NCBI RefSeq assembly: GCF_020990385.1
Contig: NZ_CP087598.1
Span: 664,001 to 728,000, forward strand
Direction of reading: 5' to 3'
Origin: Paracoccus sp. MA
Lineage (GTDB): Bacteria; Pseudomonadota; Alphaproteobacteria; Rhodobacterales; Rhodobacteraceae
Length of the DNA stretch: 64,000 nt
Part shown: positions 1 to 6,930 of the stretch, in pieces
Layout of the letters: the number at the start of each line of letters is the position of its first letter
Numbering within the stretch: the stretch's first letter is position 1
Program-made: the position numbers and the translations under genes
Notes under the pieces: model-generated
What the model was told of the DNA's origin: nothing
The model's database searches: none
The model's input: only the letters and a program-made list of their open reading frames with translations

Positions 1-35
1 ACGGGGAGAGCACCATTCGACCCGGAGATTCCAAG

Positions 36-197
36 ATGAAATCCCAAGCCGAAACCCGGAAACCGACCGCCAACCTGTCCGTGCTGAAACCGGCCAAGGC
101 CGAGAACCGCGCCGCCCTGGCGGTGCTGGAACAGATGTACGGCTATTTCAGCTTCGATCCGATGCCGCTCGAAGCCGATATGCGCCGCGCCGCCTGA
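36..197 (+). CDS. small conserved hypothetical protein (53 aa)
   Basis: A 53-residue ORF beginning MKSQAETRKP. It has a basic, Ala/Pro-rich N-terminal half and a C-terminal half centred on LEQMYGYFSFDP. A GGAGA ribosome-binding site lies 7 bases before the ATG, and a strong hairpin terminator follows the stop, so it looks like a genuine small gene at the end of a transcript. There is no signal peptide or membrane segment. Similar short proteins with an LEQMYxYY-like motif occur in Rhodobacteraceae (from memory), but I know of no function. It could be the last gene of an operon lying to the left of the window. Confidence 0.6.
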   Translation: MKSQAETRKPTANLSVLKPAKAENRAALAVLEQMYGYFSFDPMPLEADMRRAA

Positions 198-230
198 GGC
201 GTGCCGCTCGCCCGTTCTTGCGGGCCTTCC

Positions 231-260
231 AGCGCGGCCGACCGGCCGCGCTCTTGTTTT
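231..260 (+). terminator. Rho-independent terminator after the 53-aa gene
   Basis: A perfect 10-bp GC-rich inverted repeat (arms 231-240 and 243-252, loop AC) is followed by CTTGTTTTT. It lies 33 bases after the stop codon at 197. Confidence 0.8.
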
Positions 261-324
261 TGGGTATTTGGAAAACAGAGAAGCCGTCGGGGCGGTGTAT
301 GCTTCTCTGTTTTCCAAATACCCA
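261..324. repeat. two facing copies of the dispersed GTATTTGG element
   Basis: Bases 261-284 carry the element core (GTATTTGGAAAACAGAGAAG) in forward orientation. Bases 301-324 carry the exact reverse complement, giving a perfect 24-bp inverted repeat with a 16-base loop. Single copies of the same core occur at about ten other intergenic sites in this window. This pair sits directly after a terminator and about 50 bases before the DUF1989 start, so a cruciform or mRNA hairpin in that leader is possible. Confidence 0.85.
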
Positions 325-375
325 TGGGGCAGCACGCGCTTGCGATATCGCGGACGCCCGCATAGCATCGCCTGC

Positions 376-1209
376 ATGATCCGCACCATTCCGCAAGACG
401 CCGCCGAGCGCCGGGCCATCCCCCCGGTCATCTGCTATCCGAACCACACGCTTCCCGATCCGGACCTGCCCGGTTTGCAGGAGATCCGCCTGACGGCGCG
501 CAAATCCGGCGAATGCCTGGTCCCGCCGCGCGAGGCGCGCTGCTTTCACGTCCCGGCCGGGCATTTCTTCCGCATCACCAGTATCGAGGGACCGCAGGTC
601 GGCGATCTGAACCTGTGGTCCGCCGCCGATCCGCATGAGCGGTTCTATTCCGGCAAAACCCGGGCCCTGCACGGCACGCATCTGACGCGCGGCGACCGGA
701 TGTGGTCGAATTTTCCCAACCTGCGCCCGATGGCCACGGTGACCGAGGACACGCTGGAATGGTATGGCATCGACGAATATGGCGGCTCGGTCCATGACGT
801 GATCGGCACGCGTTGCGATCCCTATACCCATCGCCTGCTGAACGGGCAGGACTATCATCATTGCTGCCACTCCAACCTCGTCAACGCCCTGATGGCCGAG
901 CTGGGCCTTGCGCGCGAGGAGGCCGAGCCGCTGGTGCATGACGTGCTGAACGTCTTCATGTGCACCGGCTTCACCCGCGACACCGGGCAGTATTTCATGA
1001 AGGCAAGCCCCGTGCGCCCCGGCGACCACATCGAGTTCTTCGCCGAGATCGACCTGATCGGCGGCCTGTCCGCCTGTCCGGGCGGCGATTGCGGCAGCGA
1101 GCATTCCAGCGACGCCGCCGCCTGCCATCCGCTGCTGGTCGAGATCTTCGCGCCGGCCCGGCCCGCGGCGCGCGCACAGCCCGGGCCCAGCGCCTATCGC
1201 TGGCCCTGA
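376..1209 (+). CDS. DUF1989 (urea carboxylase-associated) family protein
   Basis: 277 residues from ATG 376. The open frame continues upstream to 268, but that part is the inverted-repeat element and is unlikely to be translated. The body is the DUF1989 domain: a beta-rich fold with the conserved stretch GDLNLWSAADPHERFYSGKT, then CHSNLVNAL, CTGFTRDTGQYF and the cysteine-rich CPGGDCG near the C terminus. Family members are often encoded near urea carboxylase/allophanate hydrolase or amino-acid metabolism genes, and their biochemical role is not firmly established. Here it stands alone, convergent with the UPF0173 gene. A link to the urease operon 31 kb away is speculative. Confidence 0.8.
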   Translation: MIRTIPQDAAERRAIPPVICYPNHTLPDPDLPGLQEIRLTARKSGECLVPPREARCFHVPAGHFFRITSIEGPQVGDLNLWSAADPHERFYSGKTRALHGTHLTRGDRMWSNFPNLRPMATVTEDTLEWYGIDEYGGSVHDVIGTRCDPYTHRLLNGQDYHHCCHSNLVNALMAELGLAREEAEPLVHDVLNVFMCTGFTRDTGQYFMKASPVRPGDHIEFFAEIDLIGGLSACPGGDCGSEHSSDAAACHPLLVEIFAPARPAARAQPGPSAYRWP

Positions 1210-1239
1210 ACCATTCCGCCGCCAGTCCGCCGGTCTGCC

Positions 1240-1274
1240 GGAAATGCGCCAGGGCCTTGTCCTTGCGCATTTCC
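1240..1274. terminator. bidirectional hairpin between convergent genes
   Basis: A 10-bp perfect inverted repeat (GGAAATGCGC at 1240-1249 and its complement at 1265-1274) lies in the 104-base gap between the convergent DUF1989 and UPF0173 genes. There is no long T run, so termination strength is uncertain. Confidence 0.45.
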
Positions 1275-1313
1275 GCGCGCGCAAAGCCGGCGCCCGCTTT
1301 TGCCGGAAATGCC

Positions 1314-2006
1314 TCAGAGCGCGATCGGCTGCATCACCTCGGGCTCGATCACCTGCACGCCGGGCAGCCCGGCCTTCAGCGCCTCGGCATCCTGCGCCAG
1401 CAGCGGGAAGGTCCTGTAATGGCAGGGGATCACGGTCCTGAAGTCGAAATATTTCCGCGCCGCCCAGGCCGCGCGTTCCATGTCCATGGTGAAATGCCCG
1501 CCGGCGCAGAGGATGCCGATGTCGGGCCGGTGATATTCGCCCATCCAGGCCATGTCGGCCATGATGTCGGTGTCGCCCGAGACATAGATCACATGGCCTT
1601 CGCCGGCGATCATGTAGCCGGATTCGTGGCCGGCATAGACCGGCCCCTCGTTGCCGTCGAAGGACGAGGAATGGCTGGCATTGACCATCGTCACCTTGGC
1701 GCCGCCCAGATCGACGGTGCCGCCTTTGTTGAAGCCCAGCCCCTCGATGTCCTGATGCGTCTGCCAGGTGTTGATCAGGTCGTAGATGCCGACCACCGGG
1801 ATCTTCAGCTCGCGGGCGATCGACAGCGCGTCGCCGGTATGGTCGCCATGGCCATGGGTCAGCAGGACATGGGTGGCGTCCCGGATCGCCTCGTCGCGGC
1901 TGTCCTCGGGGAACATCGGATTGCCGGACAGCCAGGGGTCGATCAGGATCACCGCCTGTTCGATCTCCAGCCGGAAGCCGGAATGGCCAAGCCAGGTCAG
2001 TTTCAT
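1314..2006 (-). CDS. UPF0173 metal-dependent hydrolase (beta-lactamase fold)
   Basis: A 230-residue member of the metallo-beta-lactamase superfamily, UPF0173 (YtkL-like) type. It starts MKLTWLGHSGF and carries the metal-binding signature THGHGDHTGD (H51, H53, D55, H56). Further likely metal ligands are in NASHSS, VSGDTD and AGGHFTMD. The substrate is unknown for the family. It is cytoplasmic, with no signal peptide. The open frame continues far upstream, but ATG 2006 matches the family N terminus and is preceded by a purine-rich site. It is divergent from gatC, which starts 130 bases away. Confidence 0.9.
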   Translation of the reverse strand: MKLTWLGHSGFRLEIEQAVILIDPWLSGNPMFPEDSRDEAIRDATHVLLTHGHGDHTGDALSIARELKIPVVGIYDLINTWQTHQDIEGLGFNKGGTVDLGGAKVTMVNASHSSSFDGNEGPVYAGHESGYMIAGEGHVIYVSGDTDIMADMAWMGEYHRPDIGILCAGGHFTMDMERAAWAARKYFDFRTVIPCHYRTFPLLAQDAEALKAGLPGVQVIEPEVMQPIAL

Positions 2007-2136
2007 CGGAAGGCTCCTTTGCTTGCGTCGCCGCATCCTGCCAAGCCGGGCGGCGGGCGTAAAGTTCCGCCTGCGCGGGTGCTTGCCCCGCCCCGGCCGC
2101 CCCGGTAAAACCCGGCGCAAGCGAAAGGAGCCTCCC

Positions 2137-2424
2137 ATGGCGATCACCGAGGACGAAGCCCGCAAGGTCGCGCATCTGGCGCGGATTGCGGTCAAGGACG
2201 CCGACCTGCCCGCGCTGGCGCAGGAGCTGAACGGCATCCTGCATTTCATGGAACAGCTGAACGAGGTCGATGTCGAGGGCGTCGAGCCGATGACCGGGGT
2301 CGAGCCGATGCGGCTCAAGCGGCGCGAGGACATCGTCACCGATGGCGAGATGCAGGAGCTGATCCTGAAGAATGCGCCCGATGCGCGCGAGGGCTTTTTT
2401 GCCGTGCCGAAGGTGGTGGAATGA
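2137..2424 (+). CDS. gatC: Asp-tRNA(Asn)/Glu-tRNA(Gln) amidotransferase subunit C
   Basis: A 95-residue GatC, the small subunit that holds GatA and GatB together in the transamidation of misacylated Glu-tRNA(Gln) and Asp-tRNA(Asn). The family pattern is clear: VAHLARIAV near the N terminus, then the [20 protein letters not shown] segment and a proline-containing tail ending in [14 protein letters not shown] site precedes ATG 2137 and the stop overlaps the gatA start (ATGA), so the two are translationally coupled. gatB is not adjacent and must lie elsewhere, a common arrangement in alphaproteobacteria. Confidence 0.95.
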   Translation: MAITEDEARKVAHLARIAVKDADLPALAQELNGILHFMEQLNEVDVEGVEPMTGVEPMRLKRREDIVTDGEMQELILKNAPDAREGFFAVPKVVE

Positions 2425-3902
2425 GCGATCTGAACAGACTGACCATCGCCGAGGCCCGGGACGGGCTGCGCAAGGGCGATTTCACCAGCCTTGAGCTGAC
2501 CGAGGCCTGCCTTTCGGCCATTGCGGGTGCCGGCGCGCTGAACGCCTTTGTCCACAACACCCCCGAACGCGCCCGGCAGATGGCCGCCGCCGCCGACAGC
2601 CGCATCGCCGGGGGCGACGCGCCCGCCATGTGCGGCATCCCGCTGGGCATCAAGGACCTGTTCTGCACCAGGGACGTGCCCTCGCAGGCGGCCAGCCGGA
2701 TCCTCGACGGCTTCCTGCCGCAATATGAATCGACGGTGACGCAGAACCTGTGGGATGCCGGCGCGGTCATGCTGGGCAAGCTCAGCATGGACGAATTCGC
2801 CATGGGCTCTTCGAACGAAAGCGCCTGTTATGGCCCGGCGGTCAACCCGTGGAAGGTGGACGACCGGCAGCTGACGCCGGGCGGCTCCTCGGGCGGTTCG
2901 GCCGCTGCGGTGGCGGCCGACCTGTGCCTGGCCGCGACCGGCACCGATACCGGCGGCTCGATCCGCCAGCCGGCGGCCTTTACCGGCACGGTCGGGCTGA
3001 AGCCGACCTATGGCCGGGTCAGCCGCTGGGGCGTGATCGCCTTCGCCAGCTCGCTGGACCAGGCCGGGCCGATGACGAAATCGGTGCGCGACGCGGCGAT
3101 CATGCTGGGCGCCATGGCCTCGGTCGATCCCAAGGATTCGACCAGCGCCGAGCGGGCGGTGCCCGATTACGAGGCGGCGCTGACCGGCGACATCCGCGGC
3201 AAGCGGATCGGCATTCCGCGCGAATACCGCATGGAAGGCATGTCGGACGAGATCGATGCGCTCTGGCACAAGGCGGCCGAGATGCTGCGCGATGCCGGCG
3301 CCGAAGTGGTGGACATCACCCTTCCGCATACCAAATACGCGCTGCCGGCCTATTACGTGATCGCCCCGGCCGAGGCGTCCTCGAACCTCGCGCGCTATGA
3401 CGGGGTGCGCTACGGCCGGCGCGCGAAGCTGGGCGCCGGCGACGGCGTGGTCGAGATGTATGAGAAGACCCGCGCCGAGGGCTTCGGCCCCGAGGTGCAG
3501 CGCCGGGTGATGATCGGCACCTATGTGCTGTCGGCGGGCTTCTACGACGCCTATTACAACCGCGCCCGCAAGGTGCGCGCGCTCATCAAGCGCGACTTCG
3601 ATCAGGTCTATGCCGACGGCATCGACGCGATCCTGACCCCGGCCACCCCCAGCGCCGCCTTCGGCCTGGGCGAGATGGCGGGCAAGGACCCGGTCGAGAT
3701 GTATCTGAACGACGTCTTTACCGTCACGGTGAACCTGGCCGGGCTGCCGGGAATCTCGGTGCCGGTGGGCCTGGACAGGCAGGGCCTGCCGCTGGGCATG
3801 CAGCTGATCGGCCGGCCCTGGGACGAGGGCAACCTGTTGAACCTTGCGCAGGCCCTCGAATCTGCGGCAGGCTTCACGGCGAAACCCTCGCGCTGGTGGT
3901 GA
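2421..3902 (+). CDS. gatA: Asp-tRNA(Asn)/Glu-tRNA(Gln) amidotransferase subunit A
   Basis: The 493-residue GatA amidase, which hydrolyses glutamine and passes ammonia to GatB. The amidase signature is complete. The catalytic Lys is K78 in [10 protein letters not shown], the cis-serine is S156 in the GGSSGGS loop, and the nucleophile is S180 in GTDTGGS, a Ser-Ser-Lys triad with the 24-residue serine spacing seen in characterised GatA. Length is normal. It overlaps gatC by 4 bases. The next gene, a lipoprotein, follows after 23 bases and may be read through. Confidence 0.97.
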   Translation: MSDLNRLTIAEARDGLRKGDFTSLELTEACLSAIAGAGALNAFVHNTPERARQMAAAADSRIAGGDAPAMCGIPLGIKDLFCTRDVPSQAASRILDGFLPQYESTVTQNLWDAGAVMLGKLSMDEFAMGSSNESACYGPAVNPWKVDDRQLTPGGSSGGSAAAVAADLCLAATGTDTGGSIRQPAAFTGTVGLKPTYGRVSRWGVIAFASSLDQAGPMTKSVRDAAIMLGAMASVDPKDSTSAERAVPDYEAALTGDIRGKRIGIPREYRMEGMSDEIDALWHKAAEMLRDAGAEVVDITLPHTKYALPAYYVIAPAEASSNLARYDGVRYGRRAKLGAGDGVVEMYEKTRAEGFGPEVQRRVMIGTYVLSAGFYDAYYNRARKVRALIKRDFDQVYADGIDAILTPATPSAAFGLGEMAGKDPVEMYLNDVFTVTVNLAGLPGISVPVGLDRQGLPLGMQLIGRPWDEGNLLNLAQALESAAGFTAKPSRWW

Positions 3903-3925
3903 CCGGCTTCAAACGGGAGAGACCG

Positions 3926-4486
3926 ATGCGGAACCTGGCGATCCTGGGCCTTGCCCCGCTTCTGGCGCTGGCCGGCTGCGGCGAGAATACCGGCTGGAAC
4001 CCGAATTACAGCGCCATGCACAACGGCTCGCGCTATGCCGAATACCTGCAGGCGCGCGAAGTCGCGCTGCAGGGCAGGGGCCCGGTGCCGACAGCGATCC
4101 CGGTGCAGTTGCCGGTGCAGGCGCCGACCGCCGCCGATATCGCCGGCACGCCGGCGAAACCGGCGGGGACGACGACGGTGCGCGCCCCAGCGGTTCCGGC
4201 CAATGCCCAGGTCGCCGCCACCGGTCCCTATCCCGGCTCGACCCCGGTGCTGGTGCGTTACGCGCATCAGGAAGCGCAGGCGCCGGGCACGCGGAAGTAT
4301 CAGCGCAGCGGCGGTTCCGAATCGGCGGCGGCGCAGGCCTGCCGCGGCTATGCCAGCGCCGATGCGGCGCAGACCGCTTTCATCGCGGCGGGCGGGCCGG
4401 TGATCGACCCGCGCGGGCTGGACCCCGACGGCGACGGCTTCGTCTGCGGCTGGGATCCGCGCCCCTTCCGCCAGCCCCGGCTTTGA
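3926..4486 (+). CDS. putative lipoprotein with C-terminal Excalibur-like motif
   Basis: 186 residues. The N terminus MRNLAILGLAPLLALAGCGE is a signal peptide with the lipobox LAGC, so Cys18 is probably lipidated and the protein periplasmic-facing. A long Pro/Ala/Thr-rich middle (about 55-115) looks disordered. The C terminus has DPDGDGFVCGWDP after ACRGYASADAA, resembling the calcium-binding Excalibur motif (DxDxDGxxC). A GGGAGA site precedes ATG 3926. The stop overlaps the TTG start of the amidase, so the two are probably co-translated, which fits an envelope role. The specific function is unknown. Confidence 0.75.
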   Translation: MRNLAILGLAPLLALAGCGENTGWNPNYSAMHNGSRYAEYLQAREVALQGRGPVPTAIPVQLPVQAPTAADIAGTPAKPAGTTTVRAPAVPANAQVAATGPYPGSTPVLVRYAHQEAQAPGTRKYQRSGGSESAAAQACRGYASADAAQTAFIAAGGPVIDPRGLDPDGDGFVCGWDPRPFRQPRL

Positions 4487-5193
4487 GCCCTTCGCCCAAT
4501 CACGGCGACCGGCGCGGGCAGCTCCCCTCGCTGGTGGTGATCCATTACACAGGCATGGCGGACGGACCTTCCGCGCGCGCCCGGCTCTGCGATCCCGCGG
4601 CCGAGGTCAGCGCCCATTGGCTGATCCATGAGGACGGCGCGGCCGAGGCGCTGGTCCCCGAGGACCGCCGCGCCTGGCATGCCGGCGCCGGGTCCTGGCA
4701 GGGGCGCGAGGACATCAATTCCCGCAGCATCGGCATCGAGCTGGCCAATCCCGGCGACCGGCCCTTCCCCGAGCCGCAGATGGCGGCGCTGGAGGCGCTG
4801 CTGCACGGCATCATGGCGCGCTGGTCCATCGGCCCCGCGGGCGTGATCGCGCATTCCGACATGGCGCCGGGGCGCAAGATCGACCCAGGCCCGCGTTTCG
4901 ACTGGCGGCGGCTGGCCTTGCAGGGGCTGGCGCTCTGGCCGGACGGCGCGGGCGAGGACCGGCCGCTGGCCGCAAGCCTGACCCGCATCGGCTATCCCGA
5001 GCACCCCGACCGCCTCGCCGCCTTTCGCCTGCGCTTCCGCCCCTGGGCCAGCGGTCCCGAAGACGCTACCGACCGCCGCCTCGCCGCCGCCCTTGCCGAT
5101 GGCCGGTTTCTTTCTTGCGCAAATATCCCGCAGGGGGACGCCGCCGCGCCAGCGGCGGACGGGGGACGCGAAGTCCCCCCGCAGCACGCCTAG
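4483..5193 (+). CDS. N-acetylmuramoyl-L-alanine amidase (Amidase_2, AmiD-like)
   Basis: 236 residues. The only start that keeps the zinc-binding VVIHYTGM is TTG 4483, which overlaps the preceding TGA and gives the family-like start (M)SPSPNHGDRRG. The Amidase_2 fold shows H21, SIGIELANPGD and a second zinc site in IAHSDMAPGRKIDPGP, where the KxDPG motif is typical. It cleaves the lactyl-peptide bond of muropeptides. There is no signal peptide, suggesting cytosolic recycling or N-acetyl-anhydromuramyl amidase activity. About the last 27 residues are encoded by a copy of the dispersed intergenic repeat, so the native C terminus seems replaced or extended. Confidence 0.85.
   Translation: MSPSPNHGDRRGQLPSLVVIHYTGMADGPSARARLCDPAAEVSAHWLIHEDGAAEALVPEDRRAWHAGAGSWQGREDINSRSIGIELANPGDRPFPEPQMAALEALLHGIMARWSIGPAGVIAHSDMAPGRKIDPGPRFDWRRLALQGLALWPDGAGEDRPLAASLTRIGYPEHPDRLAAFRLRFRPWASGPEDATDRRLAAALADGRFLSCANIPQGDAAAPAADGGREVPPQHA
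5107..5185 (-). repeat. dispersed GTATTTGG element, degenerate copy inside the amidase 3' end
   Basis: Read on the minus strand this is a diverged element (TTTCTTGCGCAAATATCC on plus). It is followed by two hairpins: arms 5141-5147/5152-5158 (CCGCCGC) and arms 5161-5166/5174-5179 (GGGGGA). The layout is core plus GC hairpins, as in the copies at 16638 and 48733. It is translated as the C terminus of the amidase, between convergent genes, and may also act as a terminator. Confidence 0.65.
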
Positions 5194-5203
5194 ACAAGCG
5201 GTC

Positions 5204-5971
5204 CTAGAAAAGCGCCTCGATCCGCCGGGCTTCCTCGGCCAGCCCGTAGGGCGGGTTCAGCACGACCATGCCCGAGCCGACCATGCCATGCCCCGGGCGC
5301 GCCGGCGGGAACTGCACCTCCGAGATCAGCGCCCCGGGATGGTCCCGGCGCAGCGCCTCGACCATCGGCGCATGGCGGTCGTCGGCCAGGATCGGATACC
5401 ACAGCGCGATGACGCCCACGTTCCACTTGCGCGCCAGCTTGCCGATATGGCGCGGGATGGCGTCGTAATCCGCCTTGACCTCATAGCTGGGGTCGATCAG
5501 CAGCAACCCGCGGCGCGGCATCGGCGGGCAGAGGGCCTGCGCCATCTGGAAGCCGTCCTGCCGGTGCAGATGCGCGAAGCCGGCGACCTGCGCCAGCGCC
5601 TCGTGCTCGGCCGGGTGCAGCTCGGCCAGATGCGCCACGTCGCCCGGCCGCAGGAAATGCCGCGCGATCAGCGGCGAGCCGGGATAGGCGGTCGCGCCAT
5701 GGCGGGCGCGCACCGCGTCCAGCGCCAGCCGCAGCGGGTGATCCTCGGACAGCCAGTTTTCGGAAAGCGCGCGGGTAATGCCGACCGCCGCCTCGCCGGT
5801 CTTCTCGGCCTCGGGCGCCGCCAGGTCGTAGAGGCCGCGCCCGGCATGGGTTTCCAGATAGGACAGCGGTTTGGGCTTGGCGGTCAGATAGGCCAGCACC
5901 CAAGCCAGCAGCGCGTGCTTGTGCAGGTCGGCCAGGTTCCCGGCGTGATAGGCGTGCTGATAGGACAACAT
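5204..5971 (-). CDS. rlmJ: 23S rRNA (adenine(2030)-N6)-methyltransferase
   Basis: A 255-residue RlmJ (YhiR family), an S-adenosylmethionine-dependent methyltransferase that modifies A2030 of 23S rRNA. The N terminus MLSYQHAYHAGNLADLHKH is diagnostic. The SAM-binding region follows (YLETHAGRGLYDL), and the catalytic motif is DPSYE at 160-164, a form of the N6-adenine D/NPPY motif. Length is usual. It converges on the amidase, and the cuckoo-RNA array ends just upstream of its start on the same strand. Confidence 0.95.
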   Translation of the reverse strand: MLSYQHAYHAGNLADLHKHALLAWVLAYLTAKPKPLSYLETHAGRGLYDLAAPEAEKTGEAAVGITRALSENWLSEDHPLRLALDAVRARHGATAYPGSPLIARHFLRPGDVAHLAELHPAEHEALAQVAGFAHLHRQDGFQMAQALCPPMPRRGLLLIDPSYEVKADYDAIPRHIGKLARKWNVGVIALWYPILADDRHAPMVEALRRDHPGALISEVQFPPARPGHGMVGSGMVVLNPPYGLAEEARRIEALF

Positions 5972-5990
5972 GTCCCGCGATTAACCCGAT

Positions 5991-6043
5991 GGTCCGGAAA
6001 TGAAAAGCGGCGGCGCCCAGGGAGGAGGAGGGGGCACCGCCGC
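5991..6043 (-). terminator. terminator closing the sRNA array
   Basis: On the minus strand, hairpin 1 of the array (arms 6007-6018/6032-6043, 12 bp with one G-U) is followed immediately by GCTTTTCATTTCC. It is the only hairpin of the sixteen with a U-rich tail, so transcription of the whole ccaF1-sRNA unit probably ends here. Confidence 0.65.
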
Positions 6044-6076
6044 GCAACGCTGGCCCAGGGAGGAGGAGGGGCCGCG
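6007..6076 (-). ncRNA. CcsR/cuckoo-type sRNA, unit 8 (last)
   Basis: Two hairpins: 6048-6076 (arms GGCCC with an extra CGC/GCG below a bulge) and 6007-6043 (12-bp arm). Each has the loop CTCCTCCTCCC on the minus strand (motif at 6058-6068 and 6020-6030). The 3' hairpin doubles as the terminator of the array. Homology to Rhodobacter sphaeroides CcsR RNAs is inferred from loop sequence, two-hairpin layout and position behind a DUF1127 gene. Confidence 0.75.
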
Positions 6077-6084
6077 TATGGGGT

Positions 6085-6154
6085 GCGGCAATGGCAGGGA
6101 GGAGGAGGCCATCACCGCGTGCCGACGATCCCAGGGAGGAGGAGAGGACCGTCG
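6085..6154 (-). ncRNA. CcsR/cuckoo-type sRNA, unit 7
   Basis: Hairpins 6123-6154 and 6085-6118 have CTCCTCCTCCC loops on the minus strand (6134-6144, 6097-6107). The 11-bp arm 6085-6095/6108-6118 contains two positions that mispair on plus (C-A, A-C) but form G-U on minus. It is an almost identical copy of unit 4. Confidence 0.78.
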
Positions 6155-6184
6155 CATTCGTCCCGCCCATCGGCGGTATTTCTT

Positions 6185-6252
6185 GGCGGCACCCTCAGGG
6201 AGGAGGGAGGGCGCCGCCTGAACCGGGAAGCCCAGGGAGGAGGAGGGGCTTC
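6185..6252 (-). ncRNA. CcsR/cuckoo-type sRNA, unit 6
   Basis: Hairpins 6227-6252 (7-bp GAAGCCC arm) and 6185-6218 (11-bp GGCGGCACCCT arm, one minus-strand G-U), joined by a linker with TGAACC on plus. The loop at 6198 is the shortened form of the motif, CCTCCTCCC. It is the paralogue of unit 3. Confidence 0.78.
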
Positions 6253-6265
6253 GCCGTATCGGTTT

Positions 6266-6338
6266 GGCGGCGCCTCCGGGAGGAGGAGAGAGGCGGCCGC
6301 CTGAACCGCGAGACCCAGGGAGGAGGAGGGGGTCTCGC
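6266..6338 (-). ncRNA. CcsR/cuckoo-type sRNA, unit 5
   Basis: Hairpins 6308-6338 (perfect 9-bp GCGAGACCC arm) and 6266-6301 (11-bp arm with one bulge), loops CTCCTCCTCCC at 6318-6328 and 6278-6288. The linker carries TGAACC. It is the paralogue of unit 2. Confidence 0.8.
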
Positions 6339-6348
6339 CGTATGGGGT

Positions 6349-6418
6349 GCGGCAATGGCAGGGAGGAGGAGGCCATCACCGCGTGTCGACGATCCCAGGG
6401 AGGAGGAGAGGACCGTCG
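6349..6418 (-). ncRNA. CcsR/cuckoo-type sRNA, unit 4
   Basis: Hairpins 6387-6418 (9-bp arm CGACGATCC, one minus-strand G-U) and 6349-6382 (11-bp arm with two minus-strand G-U pairs), loops CTCCTCCTCCC at 6398-6408 and 6361-6371. It is a duplicate of unit 7. Confidence 0.78.
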
Positions 6419-6448
6419 CATTCGTCCCGCCTTTCGGCGGTATTTCTT

Positions 6449-6519
6449 GGCGGCACCCTCAGGGAGGAGGAGGGAGGGTGCCGCCTGAACCGGGAAGCCC
6501 AGGGAGGAGGAGGGGCTTC
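6449..6519 (-). ncRNA. CcsR/cuckoo-type sRNA, unit 3
   Basis: Hairpins 6494-6519 (7-bp) and 6449-6485 (perfect 11-bp), loops at 6502-6512 and 6462-6472. The full-length loop at 6462 shows that unit 6 lost one AGG triplet or that this copy gained one. Confidence 0.8.
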
Positions 6520-6532
6520 GCCGTATCGGTTT

Positions 6533-6605
6533 GGCGGCGCCTCGGGGAGGAGGAGAGAGGCGGCCGCCTGAACCGCGAGACCCAGGGAGGAGGAGGGGGT
6601 CTCGC
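6533..6605 (-). ncRNA. CcsR/cuckoo-type sRNA, unit 2
   Basis: Hairpins 6575-6605 (perfect 9-bp) and 6533-6568 (11-bp with one bulged G), loops CTCCTCCTCCC at 6585-6595 and 6545-6555, linker with TGAACC. It is a duplicate of unit 5. Confidence 0.8.
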
Positions 6606-6614
6606 CGTATCTGA

Positions 6615-6690
6615 GCGGCGGCATCCTCAGGGAGGAGGAGGGAGGATGCCGCCTGAACCCGGACCCAAGGGAGGAGGAGTGGGTCGGGTG
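6615..6690 (-). ncRNA. CcsR/cuckoo-type sRNA, unit 1 (ccaF1-proximal)
   Basis: This is the first unit after ccaF1. Hairpins are 6658-6688 (GACCCA arm extended past one bulge) and 6617-6653 (perfect 11-bp GGCGGCATCCT arm), loops CTCCTCCTCCC at 6669-6679 and 6630-6640. It starts 10 bases after the ccaF1 stop, so it must be co-transcribed and processed from the ccaF1 mRNA or start inside ccaF1. Confidence 0.8.
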
Positions 6691-6699
6691 TTCTATGCC

Positions 6700-6930
6700 T
6701 TACTTCGATCCCCAGGCGGCCTCGTAGGCCACGCTGCGGATGTTGCCGCGGTTCAGGCCCAGGTCGGCCAGATCGCGGTTCGACAGCGCGCCCAGTTCGC
6801 GCAGGGTCTGGCGATAGACCGCGCGGCGTGCCATATTCTCACGGATATTGGCCACGAATTTCGCGATCGCGCCGTTGCCGGCGATGTCGTTGCGGTGCAG
6901 ACCGCCATGGATCAGATCGAGAACAGCCAT
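6700..6930 (-). CDS. ccaF1: DUF1127 family small protein, CcaF1-like
   Basis: 76 residues from ATG 6930; a GTG at 6939 is in frame, but the AAAGAG site is better spaced for 6930. The C-terminal half, RQTLRELGALSNRDLADLGLNRGNI, is the DUF1127 (YjiS-like) domain, a short Arg-rich helical motif. In Rhodobacter sphaeroides the DUF1127 protein CcaF1, encoded directly upstream of the CcsR sRNAs and co-transcribed with them under stress sigma factors RpoHI/RpoHII, binds RNA and affects sRNA maturation. The identical arrangement here, a DUF1127 gene followed at 10 bases by CCUCCUCCC hairpins, supports the assignment by synteny. The gene symbol is by analogy. Confidence 0.85.
   Translation of the reverse strand: MAVLDLIHGGLHRNDIAGNGAIAKFVANIRENMARRAVYRQTLRELGALSNRDLADLGLNRGNIRSVAYEAAWGSK

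Larger units (their letters stand above)
6085..6605 (-). repeat. ~264-bp tandem duplication within the sRNA array
   Basis: Six hairpins at 6085-6338 are repeated nearly base for base at 6349-6605. Loop-motif starts are offset by 264 bases for the first three (6097/6361, 6134/6398, 6198/6462) and 267 for the others (6235/6502, 6278/6545, 6318/6585). The 3-base difference comes from one AGG triplet missing in the loop at 6198. This is a recent segmental duplication of three two-hairpin sRNA units. Confidence 0.92.

Noticed and set aside
1314..3329. 671-codon minus-strand open frame opposite gatA
   Set aside because: Only the last 230 codons are a protein (UPF0173). The rest is the antisense of gatCA in a GC-rich genome.
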